DNA of 64,000 nucleotides, taken from positions 6,014,001 to 6,078,000 of the forward strand of contig NZ_JAZHRT010000001.1 in assembly GCF_036924535.1 (NCBI RefSeq), in the 5' to 3' direction. Under the pieces are notes generated by a model that ran no database searches, had not been told where the DNA came from, and saw only the letters and a list, made by a program, of their open reading frames with translations. The stretch's first letter is position 1; each line of letters opens with the position of its first letter. Origin of the DNA: Bradyrhizobium sp. AZCC 2262 (GTDB lineage Bacteria; Pseudomonadota; Alphaproteobacteria; Rhizobiales; Xanthobacteraceae). This document shows, piece after piece, positions 8,464 through 17,725 of this stretch. Both the position numbers and the translations under genes were made by a program.

Positions 8464-9261
8464 TTAGATGACCATGGTCTGGGCTTCGGCCGCGATGTCC
8501 TTCAATACCGGCAGGAACTCGTCAATCATCTGGCCAATGGAAGCTTGGCCGGTGTGAACGCCGACGTGCACTGCGCAGACAACGCGATTCTGACGGTTGG
8601 CTACAGGAACGGCAATCGAGCGGAAGCCCTCCTCTGCCTCTTGATCCACAATCGAAAAGCCTTTCTTTCGATCAGCAATGACACGCGTCCGCAATACGGC
8701 CGGATCGACTATGGTCCTGGCCGTCAGTCGCGCCGGCGGCGTATCCAGGATCTTGTCGAGTTCCGCGTCGCTCAAACCTCCGAGCAGCACACGACCGACC
8801 GATGTGCAGTAGCTGGGCAAGCGATAGCCGATCCGCATATCCGCCGTGGTGGCCCGAGAAGGACTAGCCCTGGCCACCATCACGACACAGTCGCCGTCGA
8901 GGACGCCGGCAGCGGACGCATGATTGAGTTTGTCGCTAACCGTTTGGACGAGAGGCTGCATCACCGTCGCCACTGTGTCGGACGACAGGAAAGCCGACGC
9001 AAAAGAAAGAACTCGCGGCGTAAGAACAAACGAATTTCCCTCCGCCCTCAGGTAGCCAAGCTGAACAAGAGTAAACAGTGTCCGGCGCGCGGTCGCGCGC
9101 GAAATCTGGAGGCGATTCGCCGCATCGCTCATCGTCATACGCTGCAATTCCGGTCCGAAAAGGTTGAGGATGCGCAGGCTGCGCGCAGTACCTTCGAGAA
9201 AGTCTGGCCCGAAAGCCTGTACACTTTCTTCCTCCTCTTGCGATCGGGTCGCTCTCGGCAT
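8464..9261 (-). CDS. IclR family transcriptional regulator 1
   Basis: A 265-residue IclR/PcaR/PobR-type regulator. The winged helix is at about residues 22-90 (RSLRILNLFG, then MSDAANRLQISRATARRTLFTLVQLGYL). The effector domain follows with SYCTSVGRVLLGGLSD and the diagnostic GFSIVDQEAEEGFRSIAVPV segment. It lies 162 bases downstream of the last ABC permease on the same strand and may be co-transcribed. PcaR/PobR-type IclR proteins control aromatic degradation and bind GTTCG/CGAAC-type repeats, which occur at 13154-13168, 15380-15404 and 53892-53906. This gene or the IclR gene at 16860 is the best candidate for recognising them. Confidence 0.9.
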   Translation of the reverse strand: MPRATRSQEEEESVQAFGPDFLEGTARSLRILNLFGPELQRMTMSDAANRLQISRATARRTLFTLVQLGYLRAEGNSFVLTPRVLSFASAFLSSDTVATVMQPLVQTVSDKLNHASAAGVLDGDCVVMVARASPSRATTADMRIGYRLPSYCTSVGRVLLGGLSDAELDKILDTPPARLTARTIVDPAVLRTRVIADRKKGFSIVDQEAEEGFRSIAVPVANRQNRVVCAVHVGVHTGQASIGQMIDEFLPVLKDIAAEAQTMVI

Positions 9262-9423
9262 ACGCTAATCCCAGCTGGTTGGCTTTCGCACAAGCATAAA
9301 GCCCCTGGGCGGCGATGGCTATCGCGTTCATGCCGGGCAGGCACTCCTGAGCGGGCGTGGACAGAGCCAGTTCGCGACTGCGCCTTGGTAGCTACAGAAG
9401 TCCGCGTGGCGCAGCACTACGCG

Positions 9424-10275
9424 TCATACCTTACCCATCCAAGGTATCAGGCGTGCTTCAACGGCCAGGAACAACCTGTTCAAAATGTACCCGGTCGCCG
9501 CGAGATAAATAATGGCAGCGTACATTTGGTCTGGTCGCATGGCATATTGCATCTCTACGATGAAGTAGCCGATCCCACTCGAACCGGCGATCATCTCGGC
9601 AATCACGGCTACCACGAGCGCAATGCTGATAGCCGACCTAAGGCCCGCAGTGATCGGCGGTAACGTTGCCGGCAAAATGACCTTCATCATCGTACGGTAC
9701 CAGCCGACCCGGAATGTGCGAGCGGTCTGCACCAACGTATCGTCAACGGCCTGCACGCCGGAAAACGCATTCGTAAAAACAGGAAAGAAACTCGCAAGCG
9801 CCACGATGAATATCTTCAAGGCATCATCGACGCCGAGAAACAAGATCAACGGCGGTATCACGGCCGGCGCTGGTATCGGACGTATGACCTCAATGATTGG
9901 ACGGATAAGATAACGCAACCAACGATTCACCCCCAGCAGCAGTCCGAGCGTGATACCCGCCACACTTCCCGATGCGTATCCGATTGCTCCGCGCCGCAGA
10001 GTCGCCAAGAGCGTCAGCGCGATATCGCCGCCAGCCAATCCACGTAGTGCGGCGAGAAAGACGACGGAAACCGGTGGCCAGTACGAACTGACCACCCAGC
10101 CGAGCCGGACCGAAGCTTCCCAAAGGATCAGAAGTGCCGCAATTAGAGCGAGCCCGTACAGCCGCTTTTCCTGCCGGAGCCGGTGCGACCAACCCAAAGA
10201 ACGCCTCTGTTCCTCGATACGCTTGTTTGCGTCGATGGCCGGTGGGCGACTAGTCTGATTGAGCACAGTCATCAC
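9424..10275 (-). CDS. ABC transporter permease, NitT/TauT type (SsuC-like)
   Basis: A 283-residue inner-membrane permease. Six or more hydrophobic segments surround the EAA loop region, FRVGWYRTMMKVILPATLPPITAGLRSA in two pieces, which docks with the ATPase. The long hydrophilic N-terminus (about 40 residues) is unusual for the family. The start codons GTG-ATG overlap the stop of the substrate-binding protein gene by four bases. It is the second permease of this four-gene importer. Family members import sulfonates, nitrate, cyanate, or aromatic and pyrimidine compounds; here the neighbours suggest an aromatic or amide substrate. Confidence 0.88.
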   Translation of the reverse strand: MMTVLNQTSRPPAIDANKRIEEQRRSLGWSHRLRQEKRLYGLALIAALLILWEASVRLGWVVSSYWPPVSVVFLAALRGLAGGDIALTLLATLRRGAIGYASGSVAGITLGLLLGVNRWLRYLIRPIIEVIRPIPAPAVIPPLILFLGVDDALKIFIVALASFFPVFTNAFSGVQAVDDTLVQTARTFRVGWYRTMMKVILPATLPPITAGLRSAISIALVVAVIAEMIAGSSGIGYFIVEMQYAMRPDQMYAAIIYLAATGYILNRLFLAVEARLIPWMGKV

Positions 10276-11237
10276 AGCGCGACGGGGGACACGATGTTGG
10301 TCAAGTCCAGAGGGCCATTGAGAAGCTTGTTTTCGATCATCAGGTCCATGGTTTTTTTGATCTGCAGCAGATCGCAGCGGAGCGGTGCGGGAGCCATGTC
10401 AATCGTCTTTAGAACAGCGACGTTGACCTTTGTGTAGCCGGTGATGATGTTTAGGACATCCTCGCTCTTTACGTTTGCATTGAACCACTCAGCACCACGT
10501 CGCAATCCCGCGGCAAACTTCCTTACCGTTTCTGGTCTTTCAGCAAGAAATTTGCCTGTGGTCGCGTATTGGCCCACATCAGCGCCAGGCTGGACCTCAG
10601 AATAGGCTTTGGCGATGGCAATAAGCCCAGGTTTCGCAGTTGCAATGACTGAGAATGGCGCAACGACATGAGCGGCATCTACCCGCTTTTGACGTAACGC
10701 GTCTTCCATCTGTGGAAACGGCACTTCGCGGTATGCGACCAGGTCGGGATCGCCGCCAGTCTTTTTGATCCAAGCTCTTGAGTAGAGCCAGATCACGTTG
10801 TTGCGAGTATTCACGGCAATGCTTTTACCTTCGAGATCCTTTCCGTTCTTTATCCCACTCTCACTGCCGACGATAATCGCCGTGGTGTCCGTATCGACAT
10901 GAATGATCTTCGTTCCCGCCGCAATCACCTTGAGGTCAAGCCCCTGTTGAACCGCTAGGAGCGTCGACACGACGTTACCGTATGCAACATCGAAGCTGCC
11001 AGCTATCAGCGCGGGAATTCCGGTGGCACCGCCAGTTGAAGGGCTTGTGTCGACTTCGAGGCCAAGTTCGCGGAAATACCCATTATGGATAGCGGAGAAC
11101 AGAGGTGCCACATCGTTAGTAGGGATAATGCTTACGCGCACCTTCTCAAATGTCTGTGCCGACGCCCTGCCAGAAGTGGCGGCCGAGGCCAAAGCCCCGG
11201 CAAGTACGCTGCGCCGGGTGAGATTGAACGTCGGCAT
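10272..11237 (-). CDS. ABC transporter substrate-binding protein, NMT1/SsuA-like, Tat signal
   Basis: A 321-residue periplasmic binding protein. The N-terminus MPTFNLTRRSVLAGALASAA carries an R-R-x-x-L pattern after Thr, suggesting Tat export, with cleavage near ASAQ. The core has the two-lobed NMT1 pattern: VRVSIIPTNDVAPLFSAIHNGYF, GLEVDTSP, KNGKDLEGKSIAVNT and VDAAHVVAPF. The start at 11237 is preferred to one 12 codons upstream because GGGAGGGC lies just before it. It is translationally coupled to the downstream permease and follows the first permease gene by 17 bases. Ligand unknown. Confidence 0.87.
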   Translation of the reverse strand: MPTFNLTRRSVLAGALASAATSGRASAQTFEKVRVSIIPTNDVAPLFSAIHNGYFRELGLEVDTSPSTGGATGIPALIAGSFDVAYGNVVSTLLAVQQGLDLKVIAAGTKIIHVDTDTTAIIVGSESGIKNGKDLEGKSIAVNTRNNVIWLYSRAWIKKTGGDPDLVAYREVPFPQMEDALRQKRVDAAHVVAPFSVIATAKPGLIAIAKAYSEVQPGADVGQYATTGKFLAERPETVRKFAAGLRRGAEWFNANVKSEDVLNIITGYTKVNVAVLKTIDMAPAPLRCDLLQIKKTMDLMIENKLLNGPLDLTNIVSPVAL

Positions 11238-11254
11238 TATTGCCCTCCCTAAGA

Positions 11255-12025
11255 TCAGGCGCGACCGCGCCATGGCACGAAGCGCTTTTCCATGGCATCG
11301 AAAGCGACGGTGAGTCCGCCTCCCAAAGCCACCAAGATTACTATCCAGGCAAACATTTCCCGGATTTGGAACGAACGCTGCAAATCCAGAATTAGAAATC
11401 CCAAGCCCGTTTCGCCGGCAAGCATTTCCGCGAGAATGGCCAGCACAAGGCCAAGACCAAGTCCGAGCCGCATTCCCGCAAGAATCATAGGCAGCGTTGC
11501 GGGAAGGACAACTGTCCAGATCGTCCTGAATCGCGACACATGAAATGTCCTTGCCGTATCCAACAATACTGGATCGAGCCCTCGGACGCCCTGCAAGGTA
11601 TTAATCAGGACGGGAAACAGCACCGCCAGAACGATGACCGTCACCATCGTCGTCTTCCCAATCCCTAAGAACAGAAATAGCGCCGGGACAAGAGCAGGCT
11701 TCGGAATCGGCCGTATGATCTCGACTAGAGGTTCCAAAAGGCCGTACAGAGCGGGGCTCGTGCCCATGGCAACGCCGAGGCCGACGCCGAGCGCGCACGC
11801 GATGGCGTAGCCCGTGGCGAACAAGGCGAAGGTATGCCAGAGGGGGCCAAGAAACTTACCGCTCGCGACGATGGCCACCAACGTCTCGAAGATGCGTGAC
11901 GGAGGTGGCAAGAGCGTTGGATTGATCCAACGGGCCGCCCCAGCCAACTCCCACAATAATAGAACTCCGGCCAGCGAGGCCGTTCCCACCGCAATCGATG
12001 TCCATCTTTCAGTTAAGTACGGCAT
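11255..12025 (-). CDS. ABC transporter permease, NitT/TauT type
   Basis: A 256-residue inner-membrane permease with about six membrane spans and the EAA loop (TARTFHVSRFRTIWTVVLPATLPMI). It overlaps the end of the ATPase gene by 17 bases. It differs clearly from the second permease of this operon, so the importer may use two different membrane subunits rather than a homodimer. Its operon partners are the ATPase, binding protein and second permease. Confidence 0.88.
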   Translation of the reverse strand: MPYLTERWTSIAVGTASLAGVLLLWELAGAARWINPTLLPPPSRIFETLVAIVASGKFLGPLWHTFALFATGYAIACALGVGLGVAMGTSPALYGLLEPLVEIIRPIPKPALVPALFLFLGIGKTTMVTVIVLAVLFPVLINTLQGVRGLDPVLLDTARTFHVSRFRTIWTVVLPATLPMILAGMRLGLGLGLVLAILAEMLAGETGLGFLILDLQRSFQIREMFAWIVILVALGGGLTVAFDAMEKRFVPWRGRA

Positions 12026-12806
12026 TCATGTTGCCCCTGCCGAGCAAAGAACTGGTGAGACGATGCCGAAGCTCAAGGAATCGTGCGGTCTCGCGGGTCA
12101 CGATCTGATCGCGCGGCCGAGGTAAGCCGACCTCGATTGTTTCTGCCAACGTCGTCGGCCTCGCGCTGAGCACTGCAACGCGGTCCGCAAGAAAGATGGC
12201 CTCTTCGACATCGTGGGTTACAAGCAACGCGGTAAACTTGTTGCGTCCCCACAGTTCAAGGATCAACGACTGCAACTCCATGCGAGTAAGCGCGTCGACT
12301 GCACTAAATGGTTCATCGAGCAACAGAACTCTCGGTTCCGCCGCAAGCGCCCTGGCGATGGCTACACGCTGCTGCATTCCACCCGAAAGCTGCCAAGGGT
12401 ACTTATTCTCAAAACCCGATAGGCCGACCTGGCGGAGATAGTCGCTACACCGCTGCCGGTTCGTCCGCCGCTGGCTGAGAGGCGCACCTTCCAGCGGAAA
12501 CATCACGTTCTCGATCACGGTGCGCCACGCAAACAGTGATTTCGCATACTGTTGAAAAAGATAGACGACGCCCTGAGGAGGCGCCGAAACAAGATGGCCG
12601 TCGAGGAGGACTCGTCCTTCCGTCGGCGGCATCAAGCCGGCAGCAATGCGAAGGAGGGTAGATTTGCCGCAACCAGATGGACCGACGACCGCCAGGAATT
12701 CCGATGACCCCGCCTCAAACGAAATGTTGTCGAACGCGACGAAAGCAGGCTCTCTGCCCGTCCCGCCATAGACCTGTGTCACCTCGTCGAACTTCAGGCT
12801 TACCAC
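12009..12806 (-). CDS. ABC transporter ATP-binding protein, NitT/TauT type
   Basis: A 265-residue ATPase. Walker A is GPSGCGKST, the signature is LSGGMQQRVAIARAL, Walker B is VLLLDEPFSA, and the switch His is in LLVTHDVEEA. The chosen GTG at 12806 is preceded by GGAGGAAGAG; the open frame runs 49 codons further upstream without family resemblance. It is the first transporter gene of the operon ATPase-permease-binding protein-permease, reading leftward from the divergent promoter near 13150. Confidence 0.9.
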   Translation of the reverse strand: MVSLKFDEVTQVYGGTGREPAFVAFDNISFEAGSSEFLAVVGPSGCGKSTLLRIAAGLMPPTEGRVLLDGHLVSAPPQGVVYLFQQYAKSLFAWRTVIENVMFPLEGAPLSQRRTNRQRCSDYLRQVGLSGFENKYPWQLSGGMQQRVAIARALAAEPRVLLLDEPFSAVDALTRMELQSLILELWGRNKFTALLVTHDVEEAIFLADRVAVLSARPTTLAETIEVGLPRPRDQIVTRETARFLELRHRLTSSLLGRGNMNAVLN

Positions 12807-12825
12807 CGCTCTTCCTCCAATTGGT

Positions 12826-13080
12826 CTATTCCGGCGCTCGTACGCCCGCCGGTGGCGCCGTACGCACGAACTTGGGACCTCTTCTTCGACATGCCTTGAG
12901 TTCGCCTGTCTCGGGTTCCAGACGAATGATGCCTCCGCCCGGACTCGGTGCACTCTTTGGCGCCGCCCAATTCAAGAGACTACGAGCATCAGCGGTGGAC
13001 CGGCTCATTTCATCTGGCATCGCGCGATCAAAGTCATCGCGTTTCGGAAAGTGTTTTCGACAAGTTGGGCAACGGAACAC
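12826..13080 (-). CDS. Small hypothetical protein with N-terminal zinc-ribbon-like CPTC
   Basis: An 84-codon GTG-initiated frame directly upstream of the ATPase gene, with a 19-base gap. It begins MFRCPTCRKHFPKRDDF, so it has one CxxC knuckle, and later a basic stretch ACRRRGPKF. The second zinc-binding pair is not clear. Its position as first cistron of the ABC operon and the lack of any better frame support it; the GTG start and lack of recognisable family argue against. A frame starting ATG about 50 bases further upstream is shorter and less convincing. Confidence 0.35.
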   Translation of the reverse strand: MFRCPTCRKHFPKRDDFDRAMPDEMSRSTADARSLLNWAAPKSAPSPGGGIIRLEPETGELKACRRRGPKFVRTAPPAGVRAPE

Positions 13081-13151
13081 CTCGCACCGTCGCGAACCCG
13101 GTCGCGCATTGTTGTCTCATCCATAAAGGGCACAAATAAGCAATCAGAGGA

Positions 13152-13177
13152 ATGTTCGCCTATCGAACGACCGTTCG
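13152..13177. promoter_or_regulatory. IclR-type operator candidate in the divergent ABC/hydrolase promoter
   Basis: GTTCG-CCTAT-CGAAC (13154-13168) runs directly into a second palindrome, CGAAC-GACC-GTTCG (13164-13177). Seventeen bases, ATGTTCGCCTATCGAAC (13152-13168), recur exactly in inverted orientation at 53892-53908. It sits between the leftward ABC operon and the rightward hydrolase gene. IclR regulators of the PcaR/PobR group bind repeats of this kind. Confidence 0.6.
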
Positions 13178-13410
13178 TAAGAGCGTAATAGCTGATCTTG
13201 GAGCACGCAAGTAAAACTTTGCTTTGAGGATAGGGTTTCAGCGCCTCTCACGACGTGCTTGATTGGCGCCTGTGTCGGTTTGTCTCACTCTCGACCACAC
13301 ATTTAACTTTGGAGAGCAATCGCTCGGCGCTGAGACATCAACCCCATCTAGCCTTCGACGAAGCCACAGACAATTCCGAGCATTTATTCGGCAAGCAGCA
13401 GGAGCGAAGA

Positions 13411-14295
13411 ATGCCTTACGCGACGACAAGCGATGGCGTGCAACTGTACTTCGAGGAAACAGGATCAGGACGTCCGCTTATTCTCGTGCACGAATTCGCC
13501 GGCGACATGCGCAGTTTCGAACAGCAGATGCGTCACTTCGGAAAACGATATCGCACGGTTGTATACAATGCTCGCGGGTTTCCGCCCTCAGACGTACCGA
13601 CAGACGTCTCCTCCTATTCGCAGGCTCGAGCGGCAGATGACATTCTCGCTGTGCTGGACCACATCGGTGAAAAGCAAGCCCACGTTGTCGGCCTGTCGAT
13701 GGGTGGGTTTGCGACACTCCACTTCGGGCTCCGTCATCAGGCGCGCGCATTATCCTTGTGCATTGGCGGCTGCGGCTACGGCGCCGAGCTCGAAAAGCGC
13801 GACTCCTTTCGCACGGAGGCAGACATGATCGCCAAAAAGCTCTTAAAAGGCGACATGCCGGCTTTCGCCGAGCAATATTCGCTGGGGCCAACGCGCGTCC
13901 AGTTCCAAAGAAAGGACCCGCGGGGGTTTGCGGAATTCAGGCGCATCCTGGCCGAACACTCTCCGCTAGGTTCGGCCAATACGCAATCGGGCGTCCAAAA
14001 GGAACGTCCCTCTCTCTATGATCTGGTTGACGAGATGAAGCGCATCACGGTGCCTACATTGATCATTACCGGAGATGAGGACTGGCCTTGCCTGCTTCCG
14101 GGTCTGCTGATGAAGCAGACTATCAGTTCAGCGGCCTTGTGCGTAATGCCGAACTCAGGCCACGCCATCAATATTGAGGAGCCGGATGAATATAACCGCA
14201 TCGTCGGAGATTTTCTGAGCCAGGTTGAAAGCGGACGTTGGCCAAACCGGGATCCGAGGGCACTTCGCAACTCGATCACTGGCATAGACAATTAG
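13411..14295 (+). CDS. Alpha/beta fold hydrolase
   Basis: A 294-residue cytosolic serine hydrolase. The nucleophile is Ser96 in VVGLSMGGF, the oxyanion region is LVHEFAGDMRSF near 25-36, the acid is probably Asp in IITGDEDWP near 215, and the histidine is in PNSGHAINIEEP near 250. The start at 13411 is preceded by AGGAGCGAAG and begins MPYATTSDGVQLYFEETGSG, as usual for the family; the open frame continues 52 codons upstream. First gene after the divergent operator. It could be a ring-fission product hydrolase, lactonase or esterase; its neighbours are the TIM-barrel and Rieske oxygenase genes. Confidence 0.85.
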   Translation: MPYATTSDGVQLYFEETGSGRPLILVHEFAGDMRSFEQQMRHFGKRYRTVVYNARGFPPSDVPTDVSSYSQARAADDILAVLDHIGEKQAHVVGLSMGGFATLHFGLRHQARALSLCIGGCGYGAELEKRDSFRTEADMIAKKLLKGDMPAFAEQYSLGPTRVQFQRKDPRGFAEFRRILAEHSPLGSANTQSGVQKERPSLYDLVDEMKRITVPTLIITGDEDWPCLLPGLLMKQTISSAALCVMPNSGHAINIEEPDEYNRIVGDFLSQVESGRWPNRDPRALRNSITGIDN

Positions 14296-14398
14296 CCTAC
14301 ACCGATGCCGGTCGCTCCTCCGAAACATCCGAGCCCATGAGACATCGCCCCCCTCGCGCCAAGAGTTATGTCACGAGACGCGACGGAGTACGCAACTT

Positions 14399-15250
14399 AT
14401 GACATGGTTGTCGATAAACCACTATGTGGCTCCGCCCGGCTATCCGCTCTCGCGCTTCTTGGACGATGCCGCAGCCGCTGGGGCTCGAAGCGTTGGCGTG
14501 ACGGAGCGCGCGCTCTCCGAGACTGAGATGCCGTCGCTCAAGCGCATGCTGCGAGAGCGTCAGCTCGACATCACTTCGGTAAATAGTGCCGGCTTCTTTC
14601 TGTGGGATGACCCTGAGCGATCGAGAGAACAGCAGGCGATCAACAGGGCCCTGATCGAGGCTGCGAGCGAACTGTCGGCCGACACGCTCGTCATCATTGG
14701 AGGTGGTCTTCATGACATGGGGCCGCAAGACACTGCCGCCGATCTGCCGCGGGCTCGCGCCACGCTCGAGACAGAGCTGCCGTCGCTAATTGAAACCGCG
14801 AGCCGTTATGGCGTCCGACTGGGCATCGAACCCATGCATCCGGTGCAAATCTTCAATAAGGGTACCGTGAACACGCTCGCGCAGGCGGCCGCACTATGCG
14901 ACCGTCTTCCGGGTTTGGGTATTGTTCTTGATATCTTTCACTCCTGGTGGGAGCCGGACTTGGAGTTGGCGTTAGCACGGCTCGCCGACCGTCTGACGCT
15001 CGTTCAATTGTGCGGCGTGACCCAGCCGAGGGGACCCAATCTACTGCCGAAGCGCTGCGCAATGCGCGATGGTGTTGTTGATATCAGTGGAACCTTAAAT
15101 CTCTTGCGGCGCGCCGGCTACCGCGGGCGCTTCGAGTTTGAACTCTTCGCGCGAGACCTGGATGGTAAGCAAGTCAACCAAGCCATTCAAATGGCAATAA
15201 CGGATTTTAGCGATTTTTGTGATCCAACGGCTCGATCCGGGCGAGAATGA
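14399..15250 (+). CDS. Sugar phosphate isomerase/epimerase family TIM barrel (AP endonuclease 2 fold)
   Basis: A 283-residue protein of the xylose-isomerase-like superfamily. Characteristic segments are GARSVGVTER, LVIIGGGLHD, YGVRLGIEPMHP with its metal-binding Glu, GIVLDIFHSWWEP and LVQLCGVTQP, and the late GRFEFELFA. Such proteins bind divalent metal and isomerise or dehydrate sugars, inositols or keto acids; some cleave 3-dehydroshikimate. In a Rieske oxygenase cluster it may act on a ring-opened or cyclitol-like intermediate. Exact reaction unknown. No strong ribosome binding site is visible upstream. Confidence 0.8.
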   Translation: MTWLSINHYVAPPGYPLSRFLDDAAAAGARSVGVTERALSETEMPSLKRMLRERQLDITSVNSAGFFLWDDPERSREQQAINRALIEAASELSADTLVIIGGGLHDMGPQDTAADLPRARATLETELPSLIETASRYGVRLGIEPMHPVQIFNKGTVNTLAQAAALCDRLPGLGIVLDIFHSWWEPDLELALARLADRLTLVQLCGVTQPRGPNLLPKRCAMRDGVVDISGTLNLLRRAGYRGRFEFELFARDLDGKQVNQAIQMAITDFSDFCDPTARSGRE

Positions 15251-15379
15251 CGACGATGCCGAACAAGCGGGTCTGGCCAAAGCAACCTGTCGGCTATGCC
15301 GGTCCACCTCAGCGATATTCCCCCTCAACTTTGCCCCCCGGGCTTACCGCGTTGCCAGCCGTGTCCCAAATGCTATAAT

Positions 15380-15404
15380 CGAACGGTTGTTCGGTAGTAG
15401 AACA
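15380..15404. promoter_or_regulatory. Operator candidate before the Rieske oxygenase gene
   Basis: Two overlapping inverted repeats: CGAAC-GGTT-GTTCG (15380-15393) and TGTTC-GGTAGTA-GAACA (15388-15404). The first shares the ATCGAACG-N3-GTTCG core with the site at 13162-13177; the second matches the site at 4779-4795. They end 18 bases before the ATG, overlapping the probable promoter, so a bound protein would most simply repress. Confidence 0.55.
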
Positions 15405-15422
15405 TTTGCCAGGGAGGTTGGA

Positions 15423-16757
15423 ATGCTTTCACCTAAAGACAACGAGACACTGACTAGAGTGGGCTCTAATACCGCAATGGGCCGCTTCATGAGAGAGTAT
15501 TGGGTCCCGGCTTGCCTTTCCAGCGAGCTCGTTGCTGACCGTGATCCAGTGCGTTTGCTGATTTTGGGCGAGAGGCTGATCGGATTTCGTGACTCGTCAG
15601 GACGGGTAGGTATCCTGGATCAGCAGTGCCCACATCGCTGCGTTTCACTCTTCTTTGGACGCAACGAGCATGACGGCTTGCGTTGCGTTTATCACGGGTG
15701 GAAATTCGACGTCGACGGCAATTGCCTGGAAATGCCGAACGTAATCCCGCCATGGGACTTCAGCCCCAGGGTCAAGGCCAAGGCATATCGTACGACTGAA
15801 CGAAATGGTGTCGTGTGGACATACATGGGAAGCAAAGAGGCCCCTCCTCCGATGCCGGAGCTTGAGGCAACGCTGCTTCCGTCTGACCTCGTCACGGTCA
15901 GATGCGTTCAACGCGAATGCAATTGGTTGCAGGCTTTGGAGGGTGACATCGACACATCACACTTCGGCTTCCTGCACATGGGGTCTATCAGCGGCGACGA
16001 CGTTGATCCACTTAACATGCACAGCTATGCTGTCACCAACCGGCAGCCCCTCTATCACGTTCAGGAAACCGATTGGGGCACCATGTACTGTGGGTATAGA
16101 GATGCGGATCCCGGCAATACCTATTACCGCTTCGCGCATTATGTGTTTCCGTTCTATACCCTCTATCCGGACGGCACGTTTGAGGATCACATAGTATCCC
16201 AAGCCTGGGTGCCCATGGATGACACGCATACTATGGTCTTCAACTTTAGCTACAAGAAGAGAACGCAAGCGCTTAGAACGAAGAAAGACGGTAGTGATGT
16301 TCCTGGGCTTGGAACAGATATTCAGTTTAGGGAGAACACCCCAGACTGGTACGGGCGTTGGCGTGGTGTCGCAAATCGAGCAAACGACTATCTGATTGAC
16401 CGGGAAGCACAGCGAACGAGCAGCTTTACGGGAATCGAGAGCGTGGTTGTGCAGGATCAGTCAATTATTGAAAGCATGGGCGAAATCGTTGATCGGGGTG
16501 CGGAACATTTGGCCCCCAGCGACCGAATGGTTGTCGTAACGCGCCGGGCGATTCTTCGGGCTGTGGCCAACAACGAGCGTGGTCGAGAGTTGGCGCCCTG
16601 GCTTGACCGACCATCAGTGTTGCGAGGTGCAAGAAGTGGCTCCTTTATAGCTGCTAATGATGTCGACTGGCTTGTTGCTTATGCGGACATATCCCAAAAA
16701 GCACTAAGCCCCGCAGGTGACTTCGTACCCACGTCATTAGCGAAGGCGGCAGAGTAG
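15423..16757 (+). CDS. Rieske [2Fe-2S] ring-hydroxylating oxygenase, phthalate 4,5-dioxygenase-like
   Basis: A 444-residue oxygenase component. The Rieske cluster ligands are Cys69, His71, Cys88 and His91 (CPHRC, then CVYHGW). The catalytic mononuclear iron motif is EGDIDTSHFGFLH near residue 178. This single-subunit architecture, with no beta subunit gene adjacent, is that of the phthalate dioxygenase family, whose members oxidise or demethylate aromatic acids using an FMN/ferredoxin reductase. GGGAGG lies just before the ATG at 15423; the open frame extends 68 codons upstream without homology. No reductase is adjacent; a phthalate-dioxygenase-reductase-like fusion lies at 54170-55834. Substrate unknown. 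Confidence 0.88.
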   Translation: MLSPKDNETLTRVGSNTAMGRFMREYWVPACLSSELVADRDPVRLLILGERLIGFRDSSGRVGILDQQCPHRCVSLFFGRNEHDGLRCVYHGWKFDVDGNCLEMPNVIPPWDFSPRVKAKAYRTTERNGVVWTYMGSKEAPPPMPELEATLLPSDLVTVRCVQRECNWLQALEGDIDTSHFGFLHMGSISGDDVDPLNMHSYAVTNRQPLYHVQETDWGTMYCGYRDADPGNTYYRFAHYVFPFYTLYPDGTFEDHIVSQAWVPMDDTHTMVFNFSYKKRTQALRTKKDGSDVPGLGTDIQFRENTPDWYGRWRGVANRANDYLIDREAQRTSSFTGIESVVVQDQSIIESMGEIVDRGAEHLAPSDRMVVVTRRAILRAVANNERGRELAPWLDRPSVLRGARSGSFIAANDVDWLVAYADISQKALSPAGDFVPTSLAKAAE

Positions 16758-16859
16758 AACATTTCAGGCTGCAGGGACGCTTCCAGTCTCTGCAGCTCAG
16801 ATGCCGATTGAGTGAAGTCTCCAGCCGCGGTGTACGCGGCTCGCGATAGGATTTGATTA

Positions 16860-17666
16860 ATGTCACGACTTGGAACCGAACACGCAATCAACCGCAAGGC
16901 AGCCAAGAGGCCGGCGGAGTATCTTGAGGGTTTAGCCAGAGGTCTGAGCGTAATTTCGGCGTTCAGCAAAGATTCCCCGAAAATGACATTAGCTGCCGCA
17001 GGAAAGACGCTCGGTCTTCCTCGCGCAACAGTGCGGAGAGCCCTGATTACGCTTGAAATCCTCGGGTATGTTGAAACCGACGGCCGGCTCTTTTGGCTCA
17101 CCCCGAAGGTCCTCGAATTGGCGGGCGCTTACCTGCTTTCCAATATGCTCTCGACCGTGTTTCAACCGCTCTGCGATAAGCTGGCCTCGGAGCTGGATAC
17201 GGGAATCTCGGTTGCCGTTCTTCATCAAGATGAGATCGTTTTTATTGTCCGCTCCTACCCAAATCATTTGTTTTCAGGCGATCGAGGTATAGTCGGCTCG
17301 AGACTGCCAGCTTTCTCGACCGCGCTTGGCAGAGTCTTGCTCACGGGACTCAGCGATTCGGAGTTGTCGGATTACATGAAGCGTCTCGTGCCGAAGGACA
17401 TGACGACATTCACGAAGACCAAAAAGAAGGACATACGTGAAGAAATTGAGCTCGCCCGAAAGCGTGGCTATGCGTTTGCCAACCAAGAGGCAAACATCGG
17501 GTTTAGATCGGTAGCCGTTTCGTTGCGCAGGTTCGATGGAAAGACAGTGGCCGCGTTGTCAGCCAGTGGTCGTGTCGAATTGATATCGGAAAAGGTGATG
17601 CGCTCGACGATGCTCCCTCGCCTTCTCGAAGAGCGCGACAAAATCAAACTGCCGTCATCTGGATAA
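16860..17666 (+). CDS. IclR family transcriptional regulator 2
   Basis: A 268-residue IclR protein. The winged helix is at about residues 20-90 (MTLAAAGKTLGLPRATVRRALITLEILGYV in two parts). The effector domain has AFSTALGRVLLTGLSDSEL and YAFANQEANIGFRSVAVSL. It resembles IclR 1 in layout but not closely in sequence. It lies 102 bases after the Rieske oxygenase gene on the same strand, and either IclR protein could read the shared palindromes. Confidence 0.9.
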   Translation: MSRLGTEHAINRKAAKRPAEYLEGLARGLSVISAFSKDSPKMTLAAAGKTLGLPRATVRRALITLEILGYVETDGRLFWLTPKVLELAGAYLLSNMLSTVFQPLCDKLASELDTGISVAVLHQDEIVFIVRSYPNHLFSGDRGIVGSRLPAFSTALGRVLLTGLSDSELSDYMKRLVPKDMTTFTKTKKKDIREEIELARKRGYAFANQEANIGFRSVAVSLRRFDGKTVAALSASGRVELISEKVMRSTMLPRLLEERDKIKLPSSG

Positions 17667-17725
17667 CCCCGCGGCGACGACGAATTCTCCAAAGCGTTTC
17701 AGCCTACACATCATGCGAGATCCAC

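Noticed and set aside
8452..9663. 403-codon plus-strand frame over the IclR gene
   Set aside because: It is the antisense of a clear IclR protein and permease end and shows no family pattern.
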